Shown piece by piece: positions 35,610 through 43,999 of a stretch of 64,000 nucleotides of DNA. The notes beneath the pieces were generated by a model that saw only the letters and a list, made by a program, of their open reading frames with translations, was not told the origin of the DNA and made no database searches. How positions within the stretch are numbered: position 1 is the first letter of the stretch; every line of letters starts with the position of its first letter. The DNA comes from Serratia marcescens. GTDB lineage: Bacteria > Pseudomonadota > Gammaproteobacteria > Enterobacterales > Enterobacteriaceae. The stretch covers positions 1,860,001 to 1,924,000 of the forward strand of contig NZ_VFMJ01000001.1 of NCBI RefSeq assembly GCF_006715005.1. The letters run 5' to 3'. A program made the position numbers and the translations under genes.

Positions 35610-38489
35610 TTAATGGGATTCTTGCTCGAATGCTCCAGCCTGGTCTAACTGTTGTTTTATGCCCCACGGCGTTGGCCGCTTAAGGAAATCGGCCATGCCT
35701 ACCGACCGGCCAAACTCTTGTTCCAACAAGGCCATCAGCCGCAATGCCATCAGCGATTGCCCGCCGGCGTCAAAAAAGTCGCAGTGGTTGGAGTCAGGGT
35801 TCACGCCGGTCACGTCGCCCCAAATGCGCCAGATGCGCGCCATCTGCGGATCGGGTTTATCCGCCGTCGTCGATGTTCGCCCTGCTTCCGGCCCCTGCAT
35901 ATCTCGCTCGCCCAACCACCATTGCGCCGGATCGAAGGGATACATTGGCAATGCAATGCGGGAAGGAGGCTGTTGCCACAGGCGGCGCCAGTTAACGTTG
36001 ACGCTGGCACGCCAGATTTTTTGCAGCGCCTGGATCCACACGGCGGTTTCGCTCTGGGCTTCGTCGCGGCGCGGCAAGGTGCGCACCGCCGTTACGGTGC
36101 CGGCGGATTTTAGCTGCGCGACCAGCGCCGTGAGTGTCGATCCCGGCCCTACTTCGATGAAAAGCGTTTTTCCGCGCCGCGGTAGGTGTTGCAAGGCGCG
36201 GTGATAATCCACCGGTTCACGGGCATGGCGTGACCAATAGCGGGCATCGAGCGCCGCGGGAGCGACTTCGGTCGCCAGCAATGCGGAGACGTAGCGGACC
36301 TTTGACGTCGACTCACGCGGCGGCGGCGCAATGCTGGCCAGTTCATCAAGAATGGGATCCATCAACGCCGAGTGGAACGCGTGCGAAACGCTCAGCACCT
36401 TGCAACGTACTCCTCTGTCCCGCATCTGTCCTTCGCAGGCGCGAATCGCCGCCACCGGGCCAGAAAGCACGCAGCCGTTCTCACTGTTTTCCGCCGCCAG
36501 AGACAGCCGATCGCCAAGCCAGGGTTGGGCTTGCTGAGCGCTCAGTTCTACCGCCAGCATCGCACCAGGCTGCAGCCCGGCCATCAGATGCCCGCGCCGG
36601 GCGGCGAACACCAACGCGTCTTGCGCCGAGAACACACCGGCGGCCCAGGCGGCGGCAATCTCACCCAAACTGTGCCCCACGACCCAATCCGGCTCGACGC
36701 CGTAATGTTTCAACAGTTCGGCCACGGCGATCTCGACGGCGATCAGGGCCGGCTGCGTCAAGGCCGTGTTGTTAATTGTTTCGGGGGCCGCCTGGCCGGT
36801 AAACAACGGGGAGAGATCCAGTGCAGCCTGTGTTTGCAATATCTGCAGCTTGTCATTCATCAGCGTTTTGAATGTCGCATCCTGCGCCATCAGTTCGCTG
36901 GCCATACCGATAAACTGGCTTCCCTGCCCGGGAAATTGGAAAACCACCGACAAACGCCCTTTTCCCGTATCCACCATGCTTTCTTTCATGCTCAACACGC
37001 CCTGCTCGCCGATATGCAGAGTGCCGCGATAACGCAGCGACTTTCTTCCACTTTGTGCGCTCCAGGCCAGGCGTTCGTCATTCTCGCCGCATGGCCGCTT
37101 TTGGTAACGTTTGACCAAGCGATGCCAGGCCTGCTCCGATTGCGCGCTGATCGGCACGACAGTCGCCAACGGCGCTATCGCCGCCCGCATTTGAGGCGTT
37201 TTCGGCGGCCTTGTCAGCACGACATGCGCATTGGTACCGCCGATGCCGAAGGCGCTAACGCCGATGGCGTTGCGTGGATCGTCGCGATCCCAACGTTGAG
37301 CGGAACAGAGAAACTCAAACGGGCTATCCGCCAACGCCATTTCCGGGTTCGGCGAGTCAAAGTTGATCTGTGGCGTGAGCCAACCGTGTTTGATTTGCAG
37401 CGCGGCCTTGATCAGTCCCGCCATGCCGGCGCAGGTTTCCAGGTGCCCGACGTTAGCCTTGACGGCACCGATGGCGCAGAAAGCCCGGTGCGTCGTCCGC
37501 TCGCGGAAAACGCCGTTCAGCGCCTCAAATTCGATGGGATCCCCGGCCAACGTTCCCGTGCCGTGCGCTTCGACGGCGCGAAAATCTTCCGGTGCCAGGC
37601 GGGCATCGTCCATAGCTTGGCGCAGCAGGCGTTGCTGGCCGTGCAAACTGGTGGTGGTAAAACTGACTTTGCGCGCGCCGTCATTGTTCATCGCTACGCC
37701 TTTGATCACCGCAATGATGTCGTCACCGGCCGCCTGTGCGTCAGACAGCCGTTTCAGCACGACAATGCCGACGCCGCTGCCGAACACCGTGCCGCTGGCA
37801 TCTGCAGAAAACGGTCGACAGTGCCCATCGGTGGAAAACACCATGCCTTGCTGCGCGAAATATCCTTCATGTTGCGGGAGCCTGAGGGTACAAGCGCCGG
37901 CCATAGCCATATTGCAACGGCCACTGCGCAACGCGTGAACCGCTTCGTAAACCGCCACCAGCGAAGTGGCACAAGCGGCCTGTACATTACACACCGGCCC
38001 CCCGATGCCCAGGTGCCAGGCCACTCGGCTGGTGAGGTAATCTTTGTCGCTCGCGATTTGCCGCTCGAACGGCGAAGGGTTGAGTTTGTCGAGCAACGCA
38101 GAGCCCTGTGCCTGATGCAAATAATCGGAACTGCTACAGCCGGCAAACAAGCCCGTATCGTCAAGCTCACCCGGCGTTACCCCGGCGTTTTCCAGAGCGT
38201 GCCAGGCGCACTCTAAAAAGAGCCGATGCTGGGGATCCATCAGCAGCGCTTCGCGCGCACTCAGGCCGAAGAATCCCGCGTCGAAGCGGGATATGTCGCC
38301 GGCTACCGGTGCGGCGACGGGAATATAGCCCCCGTCGGCCGAGTCAACTTGTTCGTTGTCGACGCGAACCAGCGATTCGACGCCGTTGATCAAGTTATGC
38401 CACCAGCTTTCCACGTCCTCGGCGCCCGGGAAGCGGCAGGCCATGCCCACCAAGGCGATATCCCGGTCATTGCTGTTCACCTGCTGCAT
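35610..38489 (-). CDS. Non-reducing type I PKS module KS-AT-ACP
   Basis: This 959-aa single-module polyketide synthase has a KS (1-430) with Cys173 in QAACATSL, His309 in EAHGTGT and His349 in NVGHLE. The AT (about 515-830) has Ser607 in GHSLGE and the HAFH motif at 703-706, which specifies malonyl-CoA. The C-terminal ACP (about 880-950) has Ser912 in DAGGQSL. There is no KR, DH, ER or TE, so it should add one malonyl unit and leave a beta-keto thioester. The start ATG at 38489 has GGAG upstream. It lies in one operon with the NikD-like oxidase (13 nt upstream) and the dehydrogenase. I infer extension of a picolinoyl starter; release would fall to the separate thioesterase. Confidence 0.93.
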   Translation of the reverse strand: MQQVNSNDRDIALVGMACRFPGAEDVESWWHNLINGVESLVRVDNEQVDSADGGYIPVAAPVAGDISRFDAGFFGLSAREALLMDPQHRLFLECAWHALENAGVTPGELDDTGLFAGCSSSDYLHQAQGSALLDKLNPSPFERQIASDKDYLTSRVAWHLGIGGPVCNVQAACATSLVAVYEAVHALRSGRCNMAMAGACTLRLPQHEGYFAQQGMVFSTDGHCRPFSADASGTVFGSGVGIVVLKRLSDAQAAGDDIIAVIKGVAMNNDGARKVSFTTTSLHGQQRLLRQAMDDARLAPEDFRAVEAHGTGTLAGDPIEFEALNGVFRERTTHRAFCAIGAVKANVGHLETCAGMAGLIKAALQIKHGWLTPQINFDSPNPEMALADSPFEFLCSAQRWDRDDPRNAIGVSAFGIGGTNAHVVLTRPPKTPQMRAAIAPLATVVPISAQSEQAWHRLVKRYQKRPCGENDERLAWSAQSGRKSLRYRGTLHIGEQGVLSMKESMVDTGKGRLSVVFQFPGQGSQFIGMASELMAQDATFKTLMNDKLQILQTQAALDLSPLFTGQAAPETINNTALTQPALIAVEIAVAELLKHYGVEPDWVVGHSLGEIAAAWAAGVFSAQDALVFAARRGHLMAGLQPGAMLAVELSAQQAQPWLGDRLSLAAENSENGCVLSGPVAAIRACEGQMRDRGVRCKVLSVSHAFHSALMDPILDELASIAPPPRESTSKVRYVSALLATEVAPAALDARYWSRHAREPVDYHRALQHLPRRGKTLFIEVGPGSTLTALVAQLKSAGTVTAVRTLPRRDEAQSETAVWIQALQKIWRASVNVNWRRLWQQPPSRIALPMYPFDPAQWWLGERDMQGPEAGRTSTTADKPDPQMARIWRIWGDVTGVNPDSNHCDFFDAGGQSLMALRLMALLEQEFGRSVGMADFLKRPTPWGIKQQLDQAGAFEQESH

Positions 38490-38502
38490 AGAGGTTCTCC
38501 GA

Positions 38503-39678
38503 TTAGAAGCGCAATGCGCTGATGTCCCAACGCGGTTCTCGTTCCGCCAGCAGATCGGCGCAAATTTGCCCCATCAGAGGGGTAAACTTGAATGCCCATC
38601 CGCCTGCCGACACCACCAGATGCTCGCCGCCGTGGCAGCGGCCCTTGGCGCTGTCGAGATAGAATTGACGCGCCGGATCGGTAGGCAACACCGCCAGACA
38701 GCTCGCGGCGGAATGTTGTTTGTCCGGCTCGAGGAACGGCATATGCCGCCGGGCAAACTCCAGCGCTCGCTCAACGTGTTGCGGGTTGGCCCGATAGCTC
38801 GGTGCATTGGCTTCGGTGATCGGATCCACTTCAAAATCGGTCCCCAGTCGGTCAAATCCATTGACTGACCACGGATTGGGCGGGAAACCGTAAAACAGGT
38901 TACTGTCGCTCTCCACCGGCGGTTGGAAAGCAAACCAGAAGGGATCGTTGGCCCCCAGACGCTGACTGCGCAGCATGCTGATGCAAGCCATCTCATAGGT
39001 GGAAAGCGCAAGATCGATATCCAGCTGGCGCAGCAGCTTCTTGCTGCCCGGCCCGCCAGCGACCAACACCTTACGGGCGCGATAGCGATGCTGCGCCGTC
39101 AGCACCGTTGCCCCCCGCGCATCCGGCTCCACGGCCTTCACGCATTGTTGGAACTGGAATTCCACGCCGGCCTCGCTAGCCAGAGAGTAAAGCGACGTCA
39201 GGGTACCTTTAACATCGATTACCCCGCCGTCTTGCTGCAAGAACCCTTCATAGTTGCTGTCCAGACCGGTAAAACCGTAGCGCCGTTCGATTTCGCGCAT
39301 CGTCAGACGTTCATAGGGCAATCTCATCTCATCCATCGACAGCATGGTTTGACGGATCTGCCCCTCATTGGTCCAGACATCCGCATCGCCGAACCACAGG
39401 CTGCCAATGCGGTGGATCAGTTTTCTGTCCGCCTGTTGTTCCAACTGCCGCCATAATTTGTCGGCTTCCAGGGTAAGGCGGAATATTTCCAATTCCGAAT
39501 ATTGCAAACGCCAATGGCGTTCCTCCCCGCTGGTACCCGCTAATTGCGTAAATAGCGCATATTGCTCCAGCACCAAAATTTTATGATCCTGATGTTCACG
39601 CGCATAATTCCACGCGGTGGCCAGCCCTATGGGGCCGGCACCGATAATAATGACATCCCAGTGTACTGACGTGTGCAT
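38503..39678 (-). CDS. NikD-like flavin oxidase (piperideine-2-carboxylate -> picolinate)
   Basis: This 391-aa FAD oxidase of the monomeric sarcosine oxidase family closely resembles Streptomyces NikD, which oxidises piperideine-2-carboxylate to picolinate for nikkomycin. Compared from memory, shared landmarks are GTSGEERHWRLQYS, IGSLWFGDADVWTNEGQI, YEGFLQQDGGVIDVKGTL, PFWFAFQPP, NLFYGFPPNPW and SCLAVLPTDPARQF. Cys327 in that last block matches the NikD Cys that binds FAD covalently, and GGWAFKF keeps the active-site Trp. The dinucleotide motif is GAGPIGLATAW. I chose the ATG at 39678 (RBS GAGGGATAGG); a TTG lies 15 nt earlier. It gives the operon a route from lysine to picolinate. Confidence 0.88.
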   Translation of the reverse strand: MHTSVHWDVIIIGAGPIGLATAWNYAREHQDHKILVLEQYALFTQLAGTSGEERHWRLQYSELEIFRLTLEADKLWRQLEQQADRKLIHRIGSLWFGDADVWTNEGQIRQTMLSMDEMRLPYERLTMREIERRYGFTGLDSNYEGFLQQDGGVIDVKGTLTSLYSLASEAGVEFQFQQCVKAVEPDARGATVLTAQHRYRARKVLVAGGPGSKKLLRQLDIDLALSTYEMACISMLRSQRLGANDPFWFAFQPPVESDSNLFYGFPPNPWSVNGFDRLGTDFEVDPITEANAPSYRANPQHVERALEFARRHMPFLEPDKQHSAASCLAVLPTDPARQFYLDSAKGRCHGGEHLVVSAGGWAFKFTPLMGQICADLLAEREPRWDISALRF

Positions 39679-39718
39679 ACCTATCCCTCGCAATGGATAT
39701 TGTGTGTGTTTGGTAGAA

Positions 39719-40276
39719 TTATTTTTTAATTAAGCTTTTAATCTGATCCAACGGCAACAGAACGATCAGCGTCAGATATTTTTCTCTCGGAATATCCTGA
39801 TAAAGCTGACGAACGCCGATTTTCCCCATGACATCCCCGCTAACGCCGGCAGCGAACAGCGATTGCCATTGTCCTGCCCAAATGGCGCTGGAGTTCCAAA
39901 TGCCGGCGGTTTCGATCCGTCCCAGCGGCGTTTCAGCGGTTTCGTGATACCAGGAAATCACGCTGTCGTCAGACAGTGACGCGATTTTCCACCCTTGGCC
40001 CTTCATCGTGCCGATATCACGCCCTTGCTGATCCACCAGCAGGTCAGTGTGTGAATTGGCATCACCCACGTTTGGCGCATTGTTCGTTTTCGCTTTGAAG
40101 GTAATATTGGCCATTTCTATAACGGAAAGGATCGTGACATTTTTATAGCCGTCTTTCGATGCCAGAACACGTTCAATTTCCGCAGTGCTTTTGCCGGAAC
40201 CGATTAATTCCCGAACATAATCGCCAAGCGTAATTAACTCAGACAATACATTATTATTGCCCTGTATAATTTCCAT
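39719..40276 (-). CDS. Unknown protein, possible allene-oxide-cyclase/dirigent-like barrel
   Basis: This 185-aa protein has no recognised enzyme motif. The first 60 residues look helical (VLSELITLGDYVRELIGSG), and the rest is beta-rich with repeated Gly-rich strands (LLVDQQGRDIGTMKGQGWKI, PLGRIETAGIW, GVSGDVMGKIGVRQLY). That pattern, with D-x-x-G-x-x-x-G and a closing G-x-x-G-x-x-G, recalls allene-oxide-cyclase-like and dirigent barrels; this is a weak fold guess. The ATG at 40276 has AAGGA upstream and replaces a longer open frame. It sits inside the operon between the PLP enzyme and the NikD-like oxidase. A cyclisation or chaperone role is possible but unsupported. Confidence 0.75.
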   Translation of the reverse strand: MEIIQGNNNVLSELITLGDYVRELIGSGKSTAEIERVLASKDGYKNVTILSVIEMANITFKAKTNNAPNVGDANSHTDLLVDQQGRDIGTMKGQGWKIASLSDDSVISWYHETAETPLGRIETAGIWNSSAIWAGQWQSLFAAGVSGDVMGKIGVRQLYQDIPREKYLTLIVLLPLDQIKSLIKK

Positions 40277-40298
40277 AAAATATTCCTTTGAGGTGTTG

Positions 40299-41327
40299 TT
40301 AAACCGATAAGGCTTCAGATTGTTTGAACCACTCACGCCCTTTTTCTCGGTCGATATCGGAACCCGCGTCGGCAAAAAGCGTGACAATGCGTTGATCTGC
40401 ACTCAACGTTTCGGCCAGCTTACAGGCCGTTTTCCAGTTGGCGGCGGAGGAGGCACCGATTTTGACGCCGGTCAGTTGATGGAACTCATGCATCGCACTG
40501 AGTGCTTCCCGATAAGAAACCGGATTGAAAGGCGGTTCTTGCTGCATCAGCTTACTGATGAAAGGCTGGCGAAAACCAAATCCCAACCCGCCGGCACCGG
40601 CGAACTTCGGTTCTCCGTTCGGGGCAGACAACGTACCGTAAGGCAGTTCGCGCGGCGTGCTGCCCCACACGATCAGCTGTGGGTTATCCTGACGTAGCGC
40701 CGCCGCAACGCCAGACAGTGTGCCTCCAGTCCCTACCGCGGACACCCAACCATCGACACGCTCGCCGTTCAACTGCCGACGGATCTCCGCGCCTGTCGCA
40801 TGCTGATGTACGGCGGTATTAACCAGGTTGAGATGCTGGGATAACAGCGTCCAACTCCCATCTTCATGCGAAATCTGCTGGCTGCGTGCAATGACGCCGA
40901 GCAGGAACTGATTGCGATCGACCAGGGTAACGACGGCGTTGTCCCCCTTCAGCGTGTCGATCAACGGTTGCGGGGATGAATCCGGGATCACCACCTGCAC
41001 CGCTATCCCGCACATGTTGCCGAGCTTAGCCAGCGCTTTCGCCATATTGCCCCCCGAGGAATCGAGCAATTTCAATTCGCCGGCGGCGAAATCGTGTTGA
41101 TTGATGGCATCGCAAAACAGGCCGAATGCGGTGCGATCCTTCACCGAGCCAAACGGATTTTCAAACTCGAACTTGGCGTAAATCGACGCCTTCCCCTTTG
41201 GCGAGGGCACTTCAACCAGCGGGGTGTTACCTAACGCCGCATAGAATTTTTTCAACTGGGGGAACAGAGTAAAGGCTTTCTCCGTATCCGGTGCGCAATC
41301 CTGTGGGTTAAACAGCTCAAAATTCAT
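40299..41327 (-). CDS. Cysteine-synthase-like PLP enzyme (beta-replacement)
   Basis: This 342-aa fold-type II PLP enzyme has Lys63 (FGSVKDRTAFG) as the Schiff-base lysine. SSGGNMAKALA takes the place of the TSGNTG substrate loop, and GTGGTLSGV binds the PLP phosphate. Such enzymes make PLP-bound aminoacrylate from an activated serine and add a nucleophile. Residues differ enough from CysK/CysM in the substrate loop to suggest another nucleophile. I infer that the partner here is the carbanion of picolinoylacetate, forming the C-C bond of pyrimine. The ATG at 41327 has AAGGA 8 nt upstream; an ATG at 41348 lacks an RBS. It lies between the thioesterase and the barrel protein in the operon. Confidence 0.87.
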   Translation of the reverse strand: MNFELFNPQDCAPDTEKAFTLFPQLKKFYAALGNTPLVEVPSPKGKASIYAKFEFENPFGSVKDRTAFGLFCDAINQHDFAAGELKLLDSSGGNMAKALAKLGNMCGIAVQVVIPDSSPQPLIDTLKGDNAVVTLVDRNQFLLGVIARSQQISHEDGSWTLLSQHLNLVNTAVHQHATGAEIRRQLNGERVDGWVSAVGTGGTLSGVAAALRQDNPQLIVWGSTPRELPYGTLSAPNGEPKFAGAGGLGFGFRQPFISKLMQQEPPFNPVSYREALSAMHEFHQLTGVKIGASSAANWKTACKLAETLSADQRIVTLFADAGSDIDREKGREWFKQSEALSV

Positions 41328-41369
41328 CAGAGGTTCCTTTAAAGCCATAGGTTGACAAATAAGCCAGCG

Positions 41370-42098
41370 TTACTGAAGCAGCCGGCGGAGAAATGCAGCG
41401 GTATCCTGCATGAAATAAAAGTGATCGCCCGTAAGGAGTTGAACCTGGCTGCCAGGGAGTTCTTTTTTCCACTGCGACAGCGCGGAGCGGCTAACCAACG
41501 GGTCGTCGTCGCCGCCCCAAATGCGCGGCTGCAGGCCGGGCAACGGTTCTGCGCTGAGTTCGCCCAGCAGCCGTAGGTCTTGCTGTATCAATCGGGTGAC
41601 AAGCGGGCGAGTGAGCGCATCCAGCGTCAACGCGCCGCTGCTTTCACTGAATGCCAGGATGTGGTCCAACACTTCTTGTCGCTGGCTTTCCTGCTGGAGT
41701 AATTTCAGTTCTGACGGCGCGCGCTGGGCCGACAAAACGGTGTCGATGCGAAACCGCGACGTTTGCAGCGCCGCGGCAACCTGCAGGGCAAGCAGCGTGC
41801 CCATGCTGTGACCGAAAATCACCGCCGGCGCGATGCCCAGCGAGGCATGCAGCGCATCGACGCAGCGCGCAATGGCGTACTGGGCCGTTTCCCAGGCCGG
41901 CGCGTCTTGCGCTTCTTCCCGGCCGGGATATTGCATGATGAACAGATCCACCTCGTCCGGCAGCAGCTCTCGCCAGTGCTGGTAGAACGCAACGCCGCCG
42001 CCGGCATGCGGAAAGACCACCAATTGTTTGGTGACCGGCGAACTGCGCGGGCGGCTGAGTCTCACCGCGCAGCCGAGAGAAGTGCGCAATTGCGTCAT
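41370..42098 (-). CDS. Type II (GrsT-like) thioesterase
   Basis: This 242-aa alpha/beta-hydrolase thioesterase has an oxyanion-region FPHAGGGVAFY, nucleophile Ser98 in FGHSMGTLLA and a catalytic His in GDHFYFMQD near the C-terminus. Its ATG overlaps the stop codon of the AMP ligase gene (4-nt overlap, 42095-42098), indicating translational coupling. Such enzymes either release products or clear misloaded carriers. The PKS here has no TE domain, so this is the best candidate for releasing the beta-keto acid. Confidence 0.92.
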   Translation of the reverse strand: MTQLRTSLGCAVRLSRPRSSPVTKQLVVFPHAGGGVAFYQHWRELLPDEVDLFIMQYPGREEAQDAPAWETAQYAIARCVDALHASLGIAPAVIFGHSMGTLLALQVAAALQTSRFRIDTVLSAQRAPSELKLLQQESQRQEVLDHILAFSESSGALTLDALTRPLVTRLIQQDLRLLGELSAEPLPGLQPRIWGGDDDPLVSRSALSQWKKELPGSQVQLLTGDHFYFMQDTAAFLRRLLQ

Positions 42099-43699
42099 GA
42101 GTTCAACCCCGCCGTGTTTCTGACGGACTGCTCCTGGCGCAGCATATCGCGCAGCGACAGGCGATCTATCTTGCCGATGCCTTTCATGGGGATGGCGTCG
42201 ATGACGATCAATTTTTCCGGTGCCTTGAACGCCGCCAGCCCTTCTTTCTCAAAGAAACGGCGCAATGCGCTGAGGGTCAGCGTGTCATCCGTACTGGTGA
42301 CAAACAGACACGGCACCTCACCGTACAGATCGTCCGCCATGCCCACGCAAGCGGCTCGCACCACGGCAGGATGTTGTTCTGCCAGTTCTTCTATCTCGTT
42401 CGGACTGAATTTTTCTCCCCCGCGGTTAATCGAATCGTTGACGCGCCCATCGATGAAAATATTGCCTGCGGCATCGACATGCGCCAGATCGCCGGTGCGG
42501 TAAAAACCGTCAGCGGTAAATGCGGCAAGATTCGCCTGGGGATTTTGGTAGTATTCGGTGAGCGTATAAGGGCCGCGGGTGATCAGTTCACCTGATTTAC
42601 CCACGGGCAAAGAACAGCCATTTTCATCGACGATCAGCACTTCATCATAGGGACTCAAAGGCCGACCCTGAGAGCTGAACCGCACCGCATCGTCATCGTC
42701 AACCGCGTTAAAACACAGTAGCCCTTCGCTCATGCCATAACATTGCTGCAGGGTAATGCCGAGACTGCGGGACGAGGAGGCCGCCAGCTCTGGCGTCACT
42801 CTGGCCCCTCCCACCTGGACATGCCACAACGTTGCCAGGTTGCGCGGCGTTTTTTGCTGCAGTTCGCTCCATTGCGACAGCAGCGCAGGCACCAGCGTGG
42901 TATGCGTCACGCCGCATCGCTCGATCGCGTCCAACGCCGTTTCCGCCGAGGGCGCATCGGCGAGCGCCACAGCGCCGCCGCGAGAAAGCGTACCCAGTAT
43001 GCCGGGGCAATTGATGACGAATCCATGTGAAACCGGCATCGCAGCGAAATAGACCGACTGGCTGTCCAGAGCAAACACGTCACAGCCGCATTCGATCATA
43101 TAACTGTAACCGCCATTCTTGCGGGCGATCGCCTTGGGCAAACCGGTGGTGCCGCTCGAAAGCAACATGACGGCGGTATCCGACGGCGTCATGGTGACGG
43201 CGTGAAGTGGCGGCGAAGGCACCAGGGGTGAACAGAACTGTTGTAAGTTCAGGTAGCGAGTATCGTGCCCGGCGTCGTCGTAATCTTCGACCAGTATCAC
43301 ATCGATATTGAGACCTTCCGTCAACAGCGTCTGCAGAGCGGCAAGTGGGTTATAGCGACGGGAACCGCGCTGCAAGGCAAATACTTTCGGCGCGGTCAGA
43401 TGCAGAATGTGCCTTAGCTCTTTTTCACGATAAGAAGGTAATATCGGCACCGGGATCGCACCGAGCATCAACGAAGAGAGCATGACGACAACCGCTTCAC
43501 GGGTATTGCGCAATTGATACGCGATCCGATCGCCTTTTTGCACGCCTAATTGGCGCAACTTCAAGGCGGCTGAAGCGACCGCACCGTTCAGCCAGTCGTA
43601 ACTGTAAATCTCCCCGCGTTCAAAAAGCGCCGGGCGCTGTCCATGTTGTTGAAGGGCCTTTAATAAACGTTGATTGATTGAATCCCCAACACTAACCAT
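42095..43699 (-). CDS. Aryl-acid AMP ligase (EntE/DhbE-like) with altered pocket
   Basis: This 534-aa adenylating enzyme loads an aryl acid onto a carrier protein. ANL motifs are LLSSGTTGLPKAIARK, YGMSEGLLCF, DGFYRTGDL, GRVNDSINRGGEKF and a C-terminal GIGKIDR with the catalytic Lys. In the pocket, where DhbE and EntE have H-N-Y at 234-236, this protein has His225-Gly226-Phe227 in MPVSHGFVINCPG. The Asn that contacts the 2-hydroxyl is therefore Gly, and the later Ser is Cys (Cys231), as in salicylate enzymes. A substrate without a 2-hydroxyl, such as picolinate, would suit. It is the first gene of the main operon, with a TetR-type site about 180 nt upstream. Confidence 0.92.
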   Translation of the reverse strand: MVSVGDSINQRLLKALQQHGQRPALFERGEIYSYDWLNGAVASAALKLRQLGVQKGDRIAYQLRNTREAVVVMLSSLMLGAIPVPILPSYREKELRHILHLTAPKVFALQRGSRRYNPLAALQTLLTEGLNIDVILVEDYDDAGHDTRYLNLQQFCSPLVPSPPLHAVTMTPSDTAVMLLSSGTTGLPKAIARKNGGYSYMIECGCDVFALDSQSVYFAAMPVSHGFVINCPGILGTLSRGGAVALADAPSAETALDAIERCGVTHTTLVPALLSQWSELQQKTPRNLATLWHVQVGGARVTPELAASSSRSLGITLQQCYGMSEGLLCFNAVDDDDAVRFSSQGRPLSPYDEVLIVDENGCSLPVGKSGELITRGPYTLTEYYQNPQANLAAFTADGFYRTGDLAHVDAAGNIFIDGRVNDSINRGGEKFSPNEIEELAEQHPAVVRAACVGMADDLYGEVPCLFVTSTDDTLTLSALRRFFEKEGLAAFKAPEKLIVIDAIPMKGIGKIDRLSLRDMLRQEQSVRNTAGLNS

Positions 43700-43999
43700 A
43701 GCGACTCCATAATGAGTTAACTCACTGTTTGACTGTTATCTTTCTCAATCACAATTCGTTAAACAAACAGCTTTCGGCACCTCGGTCAGGCGGCGCCGTT
43801 ACTTCTGTATTGGCTCACAATGAAAAGCAAAATGGACTCAAAAACACTTCATTTTCTGGTCGCCATCAAACACTACGACCGACCGTCAGTCAATTACTTT
43901 GGGGTTAATTATTTGTATATCTTATGTTTCATGCGGGCCATTTTGTCATAAATTTGTGTTTAAACATAAGGTTATAAACAATGTTTTTTTCATAGTTGC
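43700..43999. other. Promoter region between the ligase and ACP genes
   Basis: This 300-nt AT-rich gap holds no gene. It separates the ACP gene from the ligase operon, both leftward, and contains a TetR-type operator at 43876-43893, so the ligase operon probably has its own promoter. Confidence 0.6.
43876..43893 (-). promoter_or_regulatory. TetR-type operator overlapping the ligase-operon -35
   Basis: Read leftward the site is TTGACTGACGGTCGGTCG. TTGACT would be the -35, with TTTGAT (43865-43870) 17 nt on as a weak -10. It matches the site at 48349 at 15 of 18 positions, and shares GACCGTCAGTC with the site at 44266. Confidence 0.75.

Noticed and set aside
39719-40276. AidA/PixA inclusion-body protein
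   Set aside because: The length is similar, but the conserved N-terminal and central AidA/PixA blocks are not present.
42095-43699. Yersiniabactin/pyochelin-type salicylate siderophore
   Set aside because: No heterocyclisation domain, no salicylate synthase and no cysteine module are present, and the ligase pocket lacks the Asn that salicylate enzymes keep.
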